Source: Chalciporus piperatus (lineage: Eukaryota > Basidiomycota > Agaricomycetes > Boletales > Boletaceae). Taken from it: 64,000 nt of DNA. The position numbers and the translations under genes were made by a program. The notes beneath the pieces are model-generated. The model was not told the origin of the DNA and made no database searches. It worked only from the letters and a program-made list of their open reading frames with translations. How positions within the stretch are numbered: position 1 is the first letter of the stretch; the number at the start of each line of letters is the position of its first letter. Where the stretch lies: assembly GCA_038093975.1 (NCBI GenBank), contig JBBPTG010000111.1, forward strand, positions 21,490 through 85,489, given 5' to 3'. Below are positions 44,690 through 56,839 of the stretch, one piece after another.

Positions 44690-46920
44690 CTGTCCCTCTT
44701 TTGTACTTGTAAACGTTCGCAAAGCCTGACTAGTCCTCGCAGGGTGCGCTCTCGCCGGTGTGTTTCCTGTGTGACAAAATTACTCTATCCATTCTTTGAC
44801 TCACCTGCCAGCAAGTCACCGCCTATGCGTCCTTAGATTTTTGTGAGGACCCTGGAAGCACTGCGGAACGCCGCCAATGGAATGGAGAAGCATATCTCAA
44901 TAGCCAAAGCGATCAGATTCTACAGGAAAGTATCTTTGCAGTAGAACATGCACTCTCGGCTCACAATTGCCGAAGTCGCTTTCAAGAGTGCCAGCTGTTA
45001 TCTCGTTTTCGAAAAGATTGGATAGAACTTGTTTGAGCAGTATTTTATTGGGGCTGCGCCCACCAATGGCACAATCTGGTACCAGTGCACAAAGAACTTC
45101 GCGGAGCAATGTTTCAGGCCGCCACCCTAGGGGTAATGGATGATCAAGATCCAGTCCCTGTCGGAGGGACTTTCAAAGTATACTAGCAAGTTCTTTGCAT
45201 TCACAGGGCGGGCTAAGAGTAACCAGTACGAGATAGGCGTCGTTGCTGTACGTAGTTCAGCAACACATCCTAATCAACAGTTTCGATAACAGGGTTGTAC
45301 CGGTGAGCACGTCGGAGAAGGTCGCCATGATAGCCTCCTGTATGATACAACAGTACGTTATCGCATGATTGACAAATATCATCTACAGAGCGGACGACGA
45401 TCACACATTCCGTATTCACCTTGATCCAACCCAGGTCATCGGTATGCTCTCTCGCTAATACCAAGCAATGACATTGGTCCCCGTCCTCAACAGAGGCATC
45501 GTCATCTCTACTACGGAAGTTGACGATCCCCAGCATATAATCCTCCATACCACGATGCGGAATCTCAGCCCAACTAAGAAGGGCTCTAGGCTATGAGGAG
45601 TGATAGCAAGGCCGATTTCTCGACCGTTGTCATCCCCGAGGACGTTACAGCGAATTGGGATCATGAGAAGTTTGACAAGCACCCCGAGCTTGGTTACTTC
45701 GTACGAAGGATGTCGACGATTGAACGAGCTGGCAGGAATTCGAGGATCTAATCTCATGTAGCATGTCGGCGACGAGGGGAAGGCACGGGAGTAGGGCGAA
45801 GGCTTCCCCGCCCACGCGAAGAACGATGCGTCAGTACATGCGTTCACGATCGCTCCCATCAGCCTGTACCACGCCCTGTCCGCTTCGCCATACGCAATCA
45901 GCATGTTGATGTCGAATAGTCCAAGGAGTGAGTATGCAACATCCTCAATTTTCATCGTCCGCCGCTTGGATGCCCACACCATCTTCTCCGCTACCCTGTC
46001 ACGAGAAGGGAAGAACTGCCAAAGGTCGTTGCGCGAGATCCCCGTGACCAACTCGATAGCCATCCAGATTTCTTTGATAGCCTTGTCGCCCTTCACATTT
46101 TCCTCGCGAGAGATAGGTTGCCAGTCCTTCCCATAAAACTTGATCACCCGCGGCGCGAGGAGCTCCTGTAAAGTCCACCCTCTTGTGAACCATGGTTCAG
46201 ATCCGAAATCGTCCACGGTTGTGGACTGCGCTAGATGGACGATGCAAACAGTCGCGATGCTGTACCAACGGTACATGGAGCGAATCGCCTCGTCAAGTTC
46301 GACGCTGCTCTCCCTGTCGATACAGCAGGTGTCTGACCAGACGTACTGGCAACCGAAGTCGGTTCTGGCTTTGTCGCAGAAATTGAGCAGCTTCTCATAC
46401 CCCAGCCCTACGAGCGTGAACGGGTCGCCCGAATTCCTCTCGGATATGGCGCGGAATTGGGGCTCGTCTACGCCCCAGTGATGCGAGAATATAGCGAATT
46501 TGAATAACTTCCGAATGTACTACCGGGTTCAATGAGATGAGAATGGTGTCCGAGATGAGACGATTTCTCACTGCATCTCGCCGTATGTCCGCGGCTTCGT
46601 GACCCCAAGTCAATAGATCCCAATTGTCGGGTGACGACTTGTCTGCATCAATGCCTGACATGGACTTTACGAATATCTTCTTGCGCAGATCTTCCTTCAG
46701 TTTCTTGTCTATCCGTGGTTTCTCTGCCTCCTAGTACTCGGTTCTAGTCACGAACGTCATGTCGCTGGTGCGAAGAAGGTGGGTAGGTAGATAGTTTAGA
46801 CCGTAGTTTTCGCAGCTTTCCAAGAGCTGCTGTCGAAGCTTGGAGAGGTTATCATCGTGCAGGGTGAGCCGGGGATTGGCGTAGCGAAGAACCTTTGGGG
46901 GAGGTAGAGTTGGATCACTT
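44690..46920 (-). repeat. Left arm of HET-gene inverted duplication
   Basis: The reverse complement aligns with 48366-50560. Similarity is very high in the HET coding part and lower towards the outer end (44690-45280), where indels accumulate. The spacer of 1445 bp contains an Rpp30 pseudogene. Confidence 0.88.
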
Positions 46921-46985
46921 CCCTGGTCACGCCTCCACGCAGAGATGAGCACGTCCCGCGAAGGAGGTTCCAGTTCCTGGGACAT
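45290..46985 (-). pseudogene. HET-domain protein, copy 1, inactivated
   Basis: The minus-strand reading starts MSQELEPPSRDVLISAWRRD and continues with a conserved N-terminal region. The HET core follows: FAIFSHHWG, YVWSDTCCID, ELDEAIRSMYRWYS, WFTRGWTLQELLAPRV. The C-terminal helix bundle includes MKIEDVAYSLLGLFDINM and IAYGEADRAWYRLM. Basidiomycete HET proteins are linked by homology to allorecognition, or are orphan paralogues. Two lesions: TAG at 46731-46733 (Trp in copy 2) and a 1-nt deletion at about 45572 after SLEPFLVG that shifts the last 90-100 codons. An intron is expected between about 46500 and 46560. The N-terminal exon is complete here, unlike in copy 2. Confidence 0.82.
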
Positions 46986-47327
46986 GTTAGTCAAGTTGAC
47001 CCAAAGACTTGCCTCGGAGTCGACTACTCACCCACGATATAGACGCGCATCATGATCGTTTTTTCAAGGGTCGCTCTTCGGGAATGGACCATCAACGGTT
47101 AGAAGGTTAGAATGCTCAGGCTCGCCGAGGTTACCAGAAAATTTGGGGAGGATGGTTGAACGAGAAATTGAACTTATAGTAATTCAATTTCCATCTTCAT
47201 TTCATCGTTCGGAATCGTCTTTTTCTTCTTCGTGTACTACGGTATTGGGAGGGGGATTCAGAAATCAAAGTCATATTTACATCCGCACATTTGACTCTGA
47301 GATTCCATCTCGAACGACAACACTGTC

Positions 47328-47860
47328 ATGTCTTTTGACCTCAACGTCCCTGTCGTCGCACATCAAGGTCATGGAGCCTCACAACAGTCGAAAAAGAGCA
47401 AAGGAAAAACACCGTCATCGCGCTCAACCAGACGGTCGACAAGAAAATCGACCTCAAGACCCATGTCAACACCATGGACTTGCTGTTGCCCCAGCTGAAG
47501 AAGAGGACTGGGATCGTGCTTTTGAAGAGGTTGACTATCAATATCGAGGAAGATCGCGAGAAAGGGTTTGGTCTCGTGCGTGGTTTTCCGGTTCGTCTTC
47601 CACTGTATGGCTCATACAGAGACCTGCAACTACTTTCTCTTCGGCATGTCTTACGCACAGTATTCCATCACCACTGACTGCTCATATCATCTCGCTACCG
47701 CTCACCCTCCCACAACTGCCTTTCCATCTCAAACATACGCTCGTCCGAACGGCGATCGGGAATGGAGCCGTTTTGAGATAAACTATGTTGGCGCTCTCCG
47801 AGTGAGTTGCCAGCCAATATTCAGAATCTCAAGGCTATGGTCAATCTGCAGTGCACAAAG
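47328..47860 (+). pseudogene. Truncated copy of the Rpp30 gene
   Basis: Starts MSFDLNVPVVAHQGHGASQ, nearly identical to the gene at 51206, then loses about 140 nt (the end of exon 1, intron 1 and the first codons of exon 2) between AAAGGAAAA and ACACCGTCATCG. It resumes with the LNQTVDKK block, now out of frame. A second gap of about 70 nt removes the start of exon 3. Similarity fades after the NYxGAL block near 47800. Intron 2 is still present, so this is a DNA duplication, not a retrocopy. Confidence 0.88.
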
Positions 47861-48365
47861 GTCATTCTGGGCTGGCGTTGTCTCCGCCCACTGTTGTGTC
47901 CTCAATGTAACACCGCTCTGGTAGCCATATAGCACGATATGTTTCTAGCAAATTTTCCTACCTATGCTAAGCCACTTGAATAATGCAAGTTGAGCCCACA
48001 AGAGGCTTTACCCAGCCTACCGGCGCTCGGAGGTGGCGTGAGTCCCACGCCCACTTCGCAAGCGTTGACAGTTGTGCATACTGACTCGGAGAGCTGTTGG
48101 GTACATATGAAAATCGGGGTGGCTGTCACGCTCGCTACTGCATGATTTTGACCAGCATCGCAAAGCGCACGGAGGCCCTGCCGCGGCGCGTGTCCTGCAA
48201 CAGCAATCTTTGAAATGGCCCTTAATCGGACAAAAGGTTAGACAAAGGTGAATACTAGACCTTTTGTCTGATCTTGAGGCCAGGTTTAAAGTTCGCCGAC
48301 CGCATTGTGTAATGATATCAGGTGCCAGTGAGTTCCAGACCTTGCCCAAAGTACGTTTCCCAGTG

Positions 48366-49997
48366 ATTGATCCAACTCTACCTCCCCCAAAGGTTCTTCG
48401 CTACGCCAATCCCCGGCTCACCCAGAACGATGATGTCCTCTCCAAGCTTCGACAGCAGCTCTTGGAAAGCTGCGAAAACTACGTTCTAAACTATCTACCT
48501 CCCCGCCTTCTTCGCATCAGCGACATGACACTCGTGACTAGAACCGAGTACTGGGAGGCAGAGAAACCACGGATAGAGAAGAAACTGGAGGAAGAGATAT
48601 TCGTAAAGTCCATGTCAGGCATTGATCCAGACAAGTCGTCACCCGACAATTGGGATCTATTGACTTGGGGTCACGAAGCCGCGGACATACGGCGAGATGC
48701 AGTGAGAAATCGTCTCATCTCGGACACCATTCTCATCTTACTGAACCCGGTAGTACATTCGGAAGCTATCCAAATTCGCTATATTCTCGCATCACTGGGG
48801 CGTAGATGAGCCCCAATCGAGAGGAATTCGGGCGACGCGTTCACGCTCGTCGGGCTGGGGTATGAGAAGCTGCTCAATTTCTGCGACAAAGCCAGAACCG
48901 ACTTCGGTTGCCAGTACGTCTGGTCAGACACCTGCTGTATCGACAGGGAGAGCAGCGTCGAACTTGACGAGGCGATTCGCTCCATGTACCGTTGGTACAG
49001 CATCGCGACTGTTTGCATCGTCCATCTAGCGCAGTCCACAACCGTGGACGATTTCGGATCTGAACCATGGTTCACAAGAGGGTGGACTTTACAGGAGCTC
49101 CTCGCGCCGCGGGTGATCAAGTTTTATGGGAAGGACTGGCAACCCATCTCTCGCGAGGAAAATGTGAAGGGCGACAAGGCTATCAAAGAAATCTGGATGG
49201 CTATCGAGTTGGTCACGGGGATCTCGCGCAATGACCTTTGGCAGTTCTTCCCTTCTCGTGACAGGGTAGCGGAGAAGATGGTGTGGGCATCCAAGCGGCG
49301 GACGATGAAAATCGAGGATGTTGCATACTCACTCCTTGGACTATTCGACATCGACATGCTGATTGCGTATGGCGAAGCGGACAGGGCGTGGTACAGGCTG
49401 ATGGGAGCGATCGCGAACGCATGTACTGATGCATCGTTCTTCGCGTGGGCGGGGAAGCCTTCGCCCTACTCCCGTGCCTTCCCCTCGTCGCCGGCATGCT
49501 ACATGAGATTAGATCCTCGAATTCCTGCCAGCTCGTTCAATTGTCGACATCCTTCGTACGAAGTAACCAAGCTCGGGGTGCTTGTCAAACTCCTCATGAT
49601 ACCAATTCTCTGCAACGTCCTCGGGGATGACAACGGTCGAGAAATCGGTCTTTCTATCACTCCTCATAGCCTAGAGCCCTTCTTGGTCGGGGCTGAGATT
49701 CCGCATCGTGGTATGGAGGATTACATGCTGGGGATCGTCAACTTCCGTAGCAGGGATGGCGATGCCTTCGTTGTGGACGGGGACCAATGTCACTGCTTGG
49801 TATTAGCGAGAGAGCATACCGACGACCTGGGTTGGATCAAGGTGAATACGGAGTGCGTGATCGTCGTCCGCTGTGTAGAGGATATTTGTCAACCATGCGA
49901 TAACGTACTGTTGTATCATACAGGAGGCTATGGTGGCGACCTTCTCCGACGTGGTACGACCCTGTTATCGAAGCTGTTGATTAGGATGTGTTGTTGA
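48366..49997 (+). pseudogene. HET-domain protein, copy 2, inactivated
   Basis: Homology with copy 1 begins at DPTLPPPKVLRYANPRL; the normal first exon is replaced by unrelated sequence. Trp is intact where copy 1 has a stop. After HHWGVDEPQ a 13-nt deletion at about 48817-48820 shifts the frame and leads to a stop within the HET core. Beyond it, an open frame from 48984 to 49997 still encodes MYRWYSIATVCIVHL, WTLQELLAPRV, the whole C-terminal bundle and about 100 further residues that are frameshifted in copy 1. The two copies thus carry different lesions, and neither encodes the complete protein. Confidence 0.82.
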
Positions 49998-50560
49998 ACT
50001 ACCTATGGCAGACACCTATTTCGTACTGGTCACTCAGCTTAGTTCGCCCCTGTGAATGTAAAGAACTTGCTTGAACATTCTGAAAGTCCTTCGCGGTGAC
50101 TAGATTAGACTGCTGACTAGATCTCGATCTCGATTGTCCATTCCCCCCTAAGGGTGGTATACTGCGGGCTGAGTGAAGCAAGTCAACGCGACAATCATTT
50201 GGCTGCCTGACCCATTAATCCTGGATATCCATTCACACCTTCTTTCGCTATGTGTGAGGTCCGTACGGACAAACGATGTCTGCTGATCTGAAGGTTTAGA
50301 GAGGCATATTCATCTTCGAGTCAGCTGCTCTCAGCACATGATGAAATCAGTGGCAGCCTGAAGCACTGCTCAAACAAGCTCTATCCAATTTTATCGAAAA
50401 CGAGATCCTAGAGCGACATCATGGAATGTAACAACTGCGAGCCGAGAGAGTGCGCGTTATACTGCGATGATAGTTTCCTGCGAGAGCACACCCTGCGAGG
50501 ACTAGTCAAGCCTTGCGAACACTTTCCAAGTACAAAAGAGGGACAGCGGAACAGTGTGGA
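48366..50560 (+). repeat. Right arm of HET-gene inverted duplication
   Basis: Partner of 44690-46920. The outer segment at about 50360-50560 matches the reverse complement of about 44690-45010 with many small gaps. Confidence 0.88.
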
Positions 50561-51205
50561 ATGGCAAATAGAGCCGAGAAAAGTTGATACTGTGCACATA
50601 AAAAGTGTGGTGGCCAAAGTATGGCAAAGATATATGTCAAACAATATATCAAGCTGGGCTCACCTATTCGTCCTCGTCAGAGGGTTTCCAAGGGGCATTA
50701 CGACGGAAGTACCACGGGCTGACGGTGCCATCGATATGTAGTAGTTCCCGCAGACTCCGGATCATTCAGACAACATGCCCGCGAGAAACCATTGACAGCC
50801 GTCGGTCACTTCTCCGATCATGCCGCTTTCTCGCGCAACGGTACTCAAGATTTCATGGACGCAATGTTCACAGATGAAGATCACTGGCATGTCCACGTTC
50901 GACAGGAGGCATACAGAGGCATGTCGTATTGATTCCAGTCATACTGAGGAGCTGCGACGAGAAGAGCTCATCCGCCATAGATGGGACATTGCTGCTGCTG
51001 CACAGAATAAAGCGGAAATACTGATCTGGATGATCAGATTGAGTGGTATCGCTGGCTCGGGGTGGAGGAGGAGATCCTCGTAGAGAGATGCTTATGTAAT
51101 TCTCATCTCTGCACGCGGTGCCGACGACGAACTTGACGAGATTTGATTATATTTGCATCTATATTTGACTCCTCGAGTCCATCTCGAACAGCAACACTAA
51201 GTATC
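50561..51205. other. DNA between the HET duplication and Rpp30
   Basis: Short open frames only. Diverged similarity to the copy-1 side may continue to about 50740. The last 60 nt before 51206 resemble the sequence before the pseudogene start at 47328, so part of the Rpp30 promoter was duplicated too. Confidence 0.45.
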
Positions 51206-52605
51206 ATGTATTTTGACCTCAACGTCCCCGTCGTCGCACATCAAGGTCATGGAGCCTCGCAACACTCGAAAAAGAGCAAAGGAAAACAGCCCCAACTAGC
51301 CAACCCCGCCGTATTTACACCAGCTCAAATCGCCGCCATCGAGGCTCGTGTGGACCTCCTCGTCCATTGTCAGTCTTTTCTTGCACTCTATTCTTCACGC
51401 TGACATCTCAAAGTGCAGTAGGATACACCGTCATCGCGCTCAACCAGACCGTCGACAAGAAAATCGACTTCAAGACCCATGTCAACACCTTGGACTCGCT
51501 GTTGCCCCAGCTGAGGAAGAGGACTGGGATCGTGTTTTTGAAGAGGTTGACGATCAATATCGATGAAGATAGCGAGAAAGGGTTTGGTCTCGTGCGTGGT
51601 TTTTTTGGCTCGTCTTCCACTGTATGGCTCATACAGAAACTTCAGACAAGTGTGAATGCATCGCTAGTTCAATCATACGATGTCATTGCGCTAGCGCCTA
51701 CCACTGCAACTACATTCTCTGCAGCATGTCTTACGCACAGTATTCCATCACCACTGACTGCTCATATCATCTCGCTACCGCTCACCCTCCCACGACTGCC
51801 TTTCCATCTCAAACATACGCTTGTCCGAACGGCCATTAAAAACGGTGCCGTTTTCGAGATCAACTATGCTGGCGCTCTCGGTGACCCAGAGTCGAGTCAG
51901 ACGAGCCTTGGAGTAACTGATACGGGGATGACCGCGAAGCGAAACTGGTGGGCAGCTGCGAGAGAAGTTGTTCGGGTGACGAAGGGAAAGGGAATCATTG
52001 TTAGTGGTGGTGTTATCGGGGAAGGGGATTGCAGAGCGCCAAGGGACGTTCAAAACTTGTAAGTCTTCAAGGCACTTCTCCCATCGCCTCGAAACCCTCC
52101 CTTCAATCCTCACACGTGATTCGGCTGGCAGAATCTCCTTGCTTGGGTTAGCTCAGAACCTCGCTCACGATGCATCGACTGTCACGCCCAAATCTCTCGT
52201 CTTGCGAGCACGTCAGTCCTTCGCCCTCTGGTGTTACTTTCACGTACCGTTGACACGTTTATAGAAACACGCAAGACGTATCGCGCCGTTCTATCCGAAC
52301 CTCGGATCGTCGTGCCTCCATCGTCGAACGAGCCCGTGCAACCTCTGCCATCAACTGTAGCCACAGCACCCGACGGATCGTCCGCCTCACATTCCCCATC
52401 GACCGTTGTCTCTCGGACTCAAATCGATGGGAAATTTCAAGATAATCATCCCTCGGGCAAAAAACGATCTCGGGAGCCCGAGTCCGACATCGGATCGGCC
52501 GCACCCACCGGACCTGTAGAGACAACTACGGGGAAGGGTACAACTGAAAGTGCTCCGTCACAGAAGAAGAAGAAAAAAGGAAAGGACGGTCTCGTTCAGA
52601 AATAA
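51206..52605 (+). CDS. RPP1: RNase P/MRP protein subunit p30 (Rpp30/Rpp1)
   Basis: Five exons (51206-51368, 51419-51591, 51637-52058, 52132-52211, 52265-52605) give 392 residues in frame. It begins MYFDLNVPVV, the family N-terminus, followed by VHLGYTVIALNQTVDKK, SYDVIALAPTT, the ITAHIISLPLTLPRLPF-type core, GAVFEINYAGALGD, RNWWAAAREVVRVTKGK and GDCRAPRDVQNL, all typical of the TIM-barrel-like p30 subunit. It works in the nucleus in tRNA 5' processing (RNase P) and rRNA processing (RNase MRP). The C-terminal 100 residues are low-complexity and end in a Lys-rich tail. No damage was seen, so this is probably the functional locus; the copies at 47328 and 55776 are derivatives. Confidence 0.93.
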
Positions 52606-53937
52606 CGTTATTCACAGTACGCTGCGCTGTCCATGCCGCTCTTGTATTTCATTTTCCTGACACACGCTACATCTGTCTTTATTCATCATCGTTGGATGTC
52701 ATCAATGCGGAGCATGCAGATTGAGCATCTCCTTCAGGTCCTCGTATTTCTGAGGGATTATGCGTTGTCATGTCTCAACTATGCCAGCGACGAGAGATAA
52801 TGCAGCCGCACGTTGCGGTCTCGCCCGCAACGCTCAGGTAGGCGCAGCTCAGAAAGATAATCAACGAGTTCGTCCAACGACTTTGGGCTCGCTTGGTCTG
52901 GAGACGATTGTCGGTACAGTAGCACGGCCTGTCCCCCAACCTGCAACGACGACTCCCTTGGCCCAGCCCGTCTACCTAGTTGGCGTGTCAAGAGCAAGAG
53001 GAATTTGCTCTCGGGTGGTCGATGAATCGATGAAGCTCGACCACTTTTCTCAGCGGCAACGCTTCAGCATGTGTGTCCCAATCGCGTTCCTGATTCGGGT
53101 GACTTTAAATTCAAGTTGATCGCTGCCCCCCCTGAAGTCCATAATTCGCATAACAGAACCCTCGCACAATCGTCTTCGGATAAGCTGATGATAACATGTT
53201 TAGATTATAATTACAGTAGCATTTGCTCTGTCCTCTCAACTGTCGTCCAGCGGCGACTTCAGCTGGTTGTTTTCCAGTCATCGAAGAATTGCGCACCCTG
53301 ACATCGGAAGAATGATACCAGCCTGAGCTAAGTCAGTGATCGAATCGTATTCTCGGGCAGGAAAGAATGCGACATTTATTTCACACTGGCAAGTCGTTTA
53401 TTCGCCACTCCGAGTCATTATCGTGATCCATGAAGGCTTTGCCAAATGATGTGACGATACATAATTCGCCTTCCCATTCCTCCTTGGAGCACCCGGGAAC
53501 TATATCTGCCGAGTCATCGCTTGAAACGAGCTTAACATCGCGTTTGACATTATTGACGTGTTTGACATTGACAGGGACAGAATTTCGACACTGACCTTGG
53601 CAAATATCAGTGGCCAAACTCCAACCATACCCGTATAACAACCCCACACGAGCGGTCTCCAAGGCATCTCTCGACTTGGAGTGTTCGACGAGAGCAATGA
53701 AACGTCAGTGAACACATTTGTCCCTCCGATCACTACTTACTGAACATTCAATCACTTCGCCCAGTCTGCCTTCCGAGATTATCGAGCATAAGAAATGCAA
53801 GTATTCCGGTCAGCAATGCTCACCTCAAATTTCAGCCAGGCGAGTTGATATATGATTCATGACCAGCCTGTTACTGACATCCAATAGACCTGGACTCGAT
53901 TTATCGACACACGTCGGGGAACTGGATATGCAACAAT
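52606..53937. other. DNA between Rpp30 and the kinase-fold gene
   Basis: No confident gene. A segment at about 52830-52886 recurs, diverged, at 61791-61845 (both contain cgctcaggta followed by a shared agataa-caacgagttcgt block). The last 150 nt probably contain an unresolved 5' exon of the next gene, because the frame stays open above 53938 (DSIYRHTSGNWI). Confidence 0.45.
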
Positions 53938-55679
53938 ATGGAACACCACGCAGCGAGAACCATCTCGTTCAACATTCCCGCCTTTTGTCAGCTTGCAGCT
54001 GAAGCGACTGGTGCAAGTGCCGTGACTGACATGCTCAAAATCAGCGAAACTTTCAACAGAGTTTTCCTCCTTCGCTTCGACACCGGTCGCGAAGCCATCG
54101 CGAAATTCCCTACATCCCTCACTGGGCCCGCTCACTTTGCGACAGCGAGCGAAGTGGCCACCATGGACTTCTTGCGGCGTCGGCTAGCCTTCCCCATCCC
54201 GCGTGTTCTTGCATGGAGTTCTCGTGCTGAGAGCACCGATGTCGGCACTGAATTCATTCTGATGGAGAAAGCAACAGGGGGCCTTCTTTCGGATGTATGG
54301 GAAAACATGCCGGAGTCTGAGCAGGGGGGATTTGCGAAGACTCTTGGAGAGTTCGAGCGGAAGCTCCTGGAGCTACGTTTCACACACCACGGAAGTCTGT
54401 ACTACAAGAACGATGTTCCCGCTCCTCTTCGTGCGCCAACGCTACTCGAAACGCTTTCTGCTCAAGATCCATTGAGCTCCGAGTTTTGCATTGGGCCTAT
54501 CGCGCGTCGCGACTTCTGGGAGGGTGAACGGGAGCACATGGAGATCGATCGAGGTCCTTGTGAGTCGTTCTTTTCGTCATGTGCTGTGTACCTCTGATGG
54601 CTTTGAGTACCAGGGCGAACAGTGAAGGCTTACATGAAGGCCCCCCCACAGAGGGAGAAAGAATGGATTTCTCGCTTTGGAACACCCCATCTCCTGGACT
54701 GTGCGATCCGAGTGTTCCCCTCCCCGTATACTAACCGTGAAGAGCATATCAGTGTGCTCTCTGAGTACATCGACCTCATTCCACCACTCATTCCGAATCC
54801 GCCTCTCGAGGAACAAACTCGACCAGTTTTGTGGCACCCTGATTTGCACACATCAGATATTTTCATCAACCCTCGAACAGGGGACGTCCCATCTCGCTCT
54901 CCTTTGTCCCTCTCGTCCATCATTGACTGGCGAGGAACTTGCATTGGACCTGCATTCTTACAGCTCAAGGCACCAGCCTTCTTTTCCATGGACGATATAC
55001 CTTATAGGATCCGGTCGCCCGAAAACTTCGAATTAATTGCTACCGCCAGTTCGCTCTACCTCAAGAACATCAACATCGACGAGAAGGATGCGGGAGAAGA
55101 GCTCCGAAAGCGAGAACTGTACGCCAAGTTATTTGAAGGAGCTGCATTTCCCCTCCCGATTTCGGACGTAGCGGCCCGCGAAACCCGAGTCTTACTCGAT
55201 GAGTACTCCGCACATGGAAATATGGCCTGCTAGTATTTCGGTGCGTCCATGGTGATCTGGGGACAGTTTTCTGCGTCTGATTTTGGCGTTCCAGGATCGC
55301 ATTGTCCGACGCTTACGCTGACGTTGTCCCCAACTTGGAGACGCGTCCAAGCCGCGACGTTCCTGAATACGCGGACGACATCGTTGAAAATAGTATCGTA
55401 CTAACCCAACTGATCGACATGGAGGATTGTTTGCGTCGCGAGTTCAAACTTGGCGACAATGGATATGTCGAAGGAACCCGCTTCAAATTTGAGAAGGCTA
55501 AGCTGGAATTGCAGAAGAGGAAAATGCAATATGTCGATGAGGGGGCAAACGACGACTCGGAACAGCTGATGAGGTCCTTTGTATGGCCATACAGAGATAC
55601 TCTGCGTGACGAGTATGACATACCGCCAGTGTTGGGTGTGGATGTAGTAGTTTACGACCCTGACTCGCAGGTAGCATAA
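53938..55679 (+). CDS. AIM9-like aminoglycoside-phosphotransferase-fold protein
   Basis: Exons 53938-54559, 54614-55202 and 55295-55679 join in frame into 531 residues. Above 53938 the frame continues through DSIYRHTSGNWICNN, the usual AIM9 lead, to an AG at about 53893, so at least one 5' exon, probably a mitochondrial presequence, is missing from this model. The APH fold is seen as GPAHFATASEVATMDFLR, FILMEKATGG, LWHPDLHTSDIF (Asp284) and IIDWRG (Asp312). At 289 the usual metal-binding Asn of HxDxxxxN is Asp. The last exon, with MRSFVWPYRD, is the expected C-terminal family block. Reading past 55202 without the intron hits a stop at 55231. Yeast Aim9 affects mitochondrial inheritance; its substrate is unknown. 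Confidence 0.82.
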
Positions 55680-55726
55680 CCAATTGGCGCAAATGCACAG
55701 CTAGTTGAATTTCATCGCGCCAGCGC

Positions 55727-55775
55727 CTACAGGAACGACTGTCTTCCTACGTACTAAGGGGCTGCCTACGTGAGA
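55727..55775 (+). repeat. Dispersed repeat, 3' part only
   Basis: Contains gaacgactgtcttcctacgt, shared with 33262-33482 and 59212-59411, and is directly fused to the Rpp30 fragment that follows. Confidence 0.75.
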
Positions 55776-56110
55776 CTAACTACGACTGCAACTGCATTCT
55801 CTTCAGCGTGTCTTACCCACAGTATCATCCCATCGTGACTCGCACTGACTGCTCGAATCATCTCGCTACTTACCGCTCACCCTATCACGACTGCCTTTCC
55901 ATCTCCAACATACGCTCGTCCGACTCGGAACGGCGATCAGAAATGGAGCCGTTTTTGAGATGAACTATGCTGGCGCTCCCTCAGTGACTTGCCAGCCAGT
56001 ATTCTTAGAATCTCAACGCTCTGGTCAATCCGCAGTGCACAAGGTCATGCCCTCAATATACTATGTAGAGAATCTCTTCCTGGTAGTTTACTGTCTCCTT
56101 CAAACGGTGA
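55776..56110 (+). pseudogene. Second Rpp30 fragment
   Basis: Matches exon 3 of Rpp30 (CLTHS, HIISLPLTLP region, NGAVFEMNYAGA) with several small insertions that break the frame. After the NYAGA block it follows the pseudogene at 47328 rather than the intact gene (both continue ccagtattc/ccaatattc, agaatctcaa), so the two pseudogenes share a later ancestor. Confidence 0.82.
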
Positions 56111-56348
56111 CCAGGTCTCAATTTTTCCTTCCTCAGACTGCAGCCTAGTCTGCTTTCATCTGCACGCTCTTTGCAGGTGCTCGACAATTCGGACTTATCC
56201 GTGACGTTTTCTGCGTCGGCAGGTCGGCCTGCCCTCCGGCATATCGGCCAGAGGATGGTAGCATGTGGATCACGGACGATATATTATTAGAATGTACCAT
56301 TAGCATCTGGTTATCTAGCCGAGTAGTACGGTCTAGTATAATCCATCC

Positions 56349-56835
56349 ATGCCAGTGTCCGAGTCCTTCAGCTTTCGTTCCACAGAGGGGCGGAAACTCT
56401 GCGAACAAATATTAAAAGAAGTTACCCCGAATGGCGACACACACGATTGGCAACTCGATGTTATCACGCGTTTGCTCGACCGACAAGACGTTCTCGCGAT
56501 CACCGCAACAGGCTCGGGGAAGACGGAGATGTTTATTCGTCTAATGCACCTCGTCAAAGTCTTATCCACGCACCCAGTTGGAAAAGGCGATCCGCGGTTT
56601 CCCACTGACCCGGCGATGATTGTTGTATGCCCGACAAAGGCGCTCGAGGAAGAAATGGTGAGTCTATTGTTTGATAACATGTTCGACTCACCAAGCTGTC
56701 CATCAGGAGTCTCGCATGCGCACCGCTGGCCTAACAGCAGTTGCAATCAACGCCGATCGAGTTTCCATCACCCAGAATGCAGGGGACCCGGACTTGTACG
56801 AGCAAATCCACACCGGTGTTGCCATCGTCCGCTGA
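56349..56835 (+). pseudogene. 5' part of a RecQ/DEAD-type helicase gene, truncated
   Basis: Exon 56349-56656 and, after a GTGAGT...CAG intron, 56706-56835 encode the start of an agaricomycete RecQ-like helicase: DWQLDVITRLLDRQDVLAI, the Walker A TATGSGKTEM, and VVCPTKALEEEM (motif Ia region). The second exon continues in family-like fashion (VAINADR) up to GVAIVR, then stops where the sequence switches to the neighbouring gene. DEAD/DEAH and the second RecA domain are missing, so it cannot be a working helicase. Confidence 0.85.
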
Positions 56836-56839
56836 ATTG

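Noticed and set aside
55203..55294. Stop codon ending the AIM9-like protein at 55231
   Set aside because: A GT-AG intron beginning 55203 removes it and joins in frame to the expected C-terminal exon.
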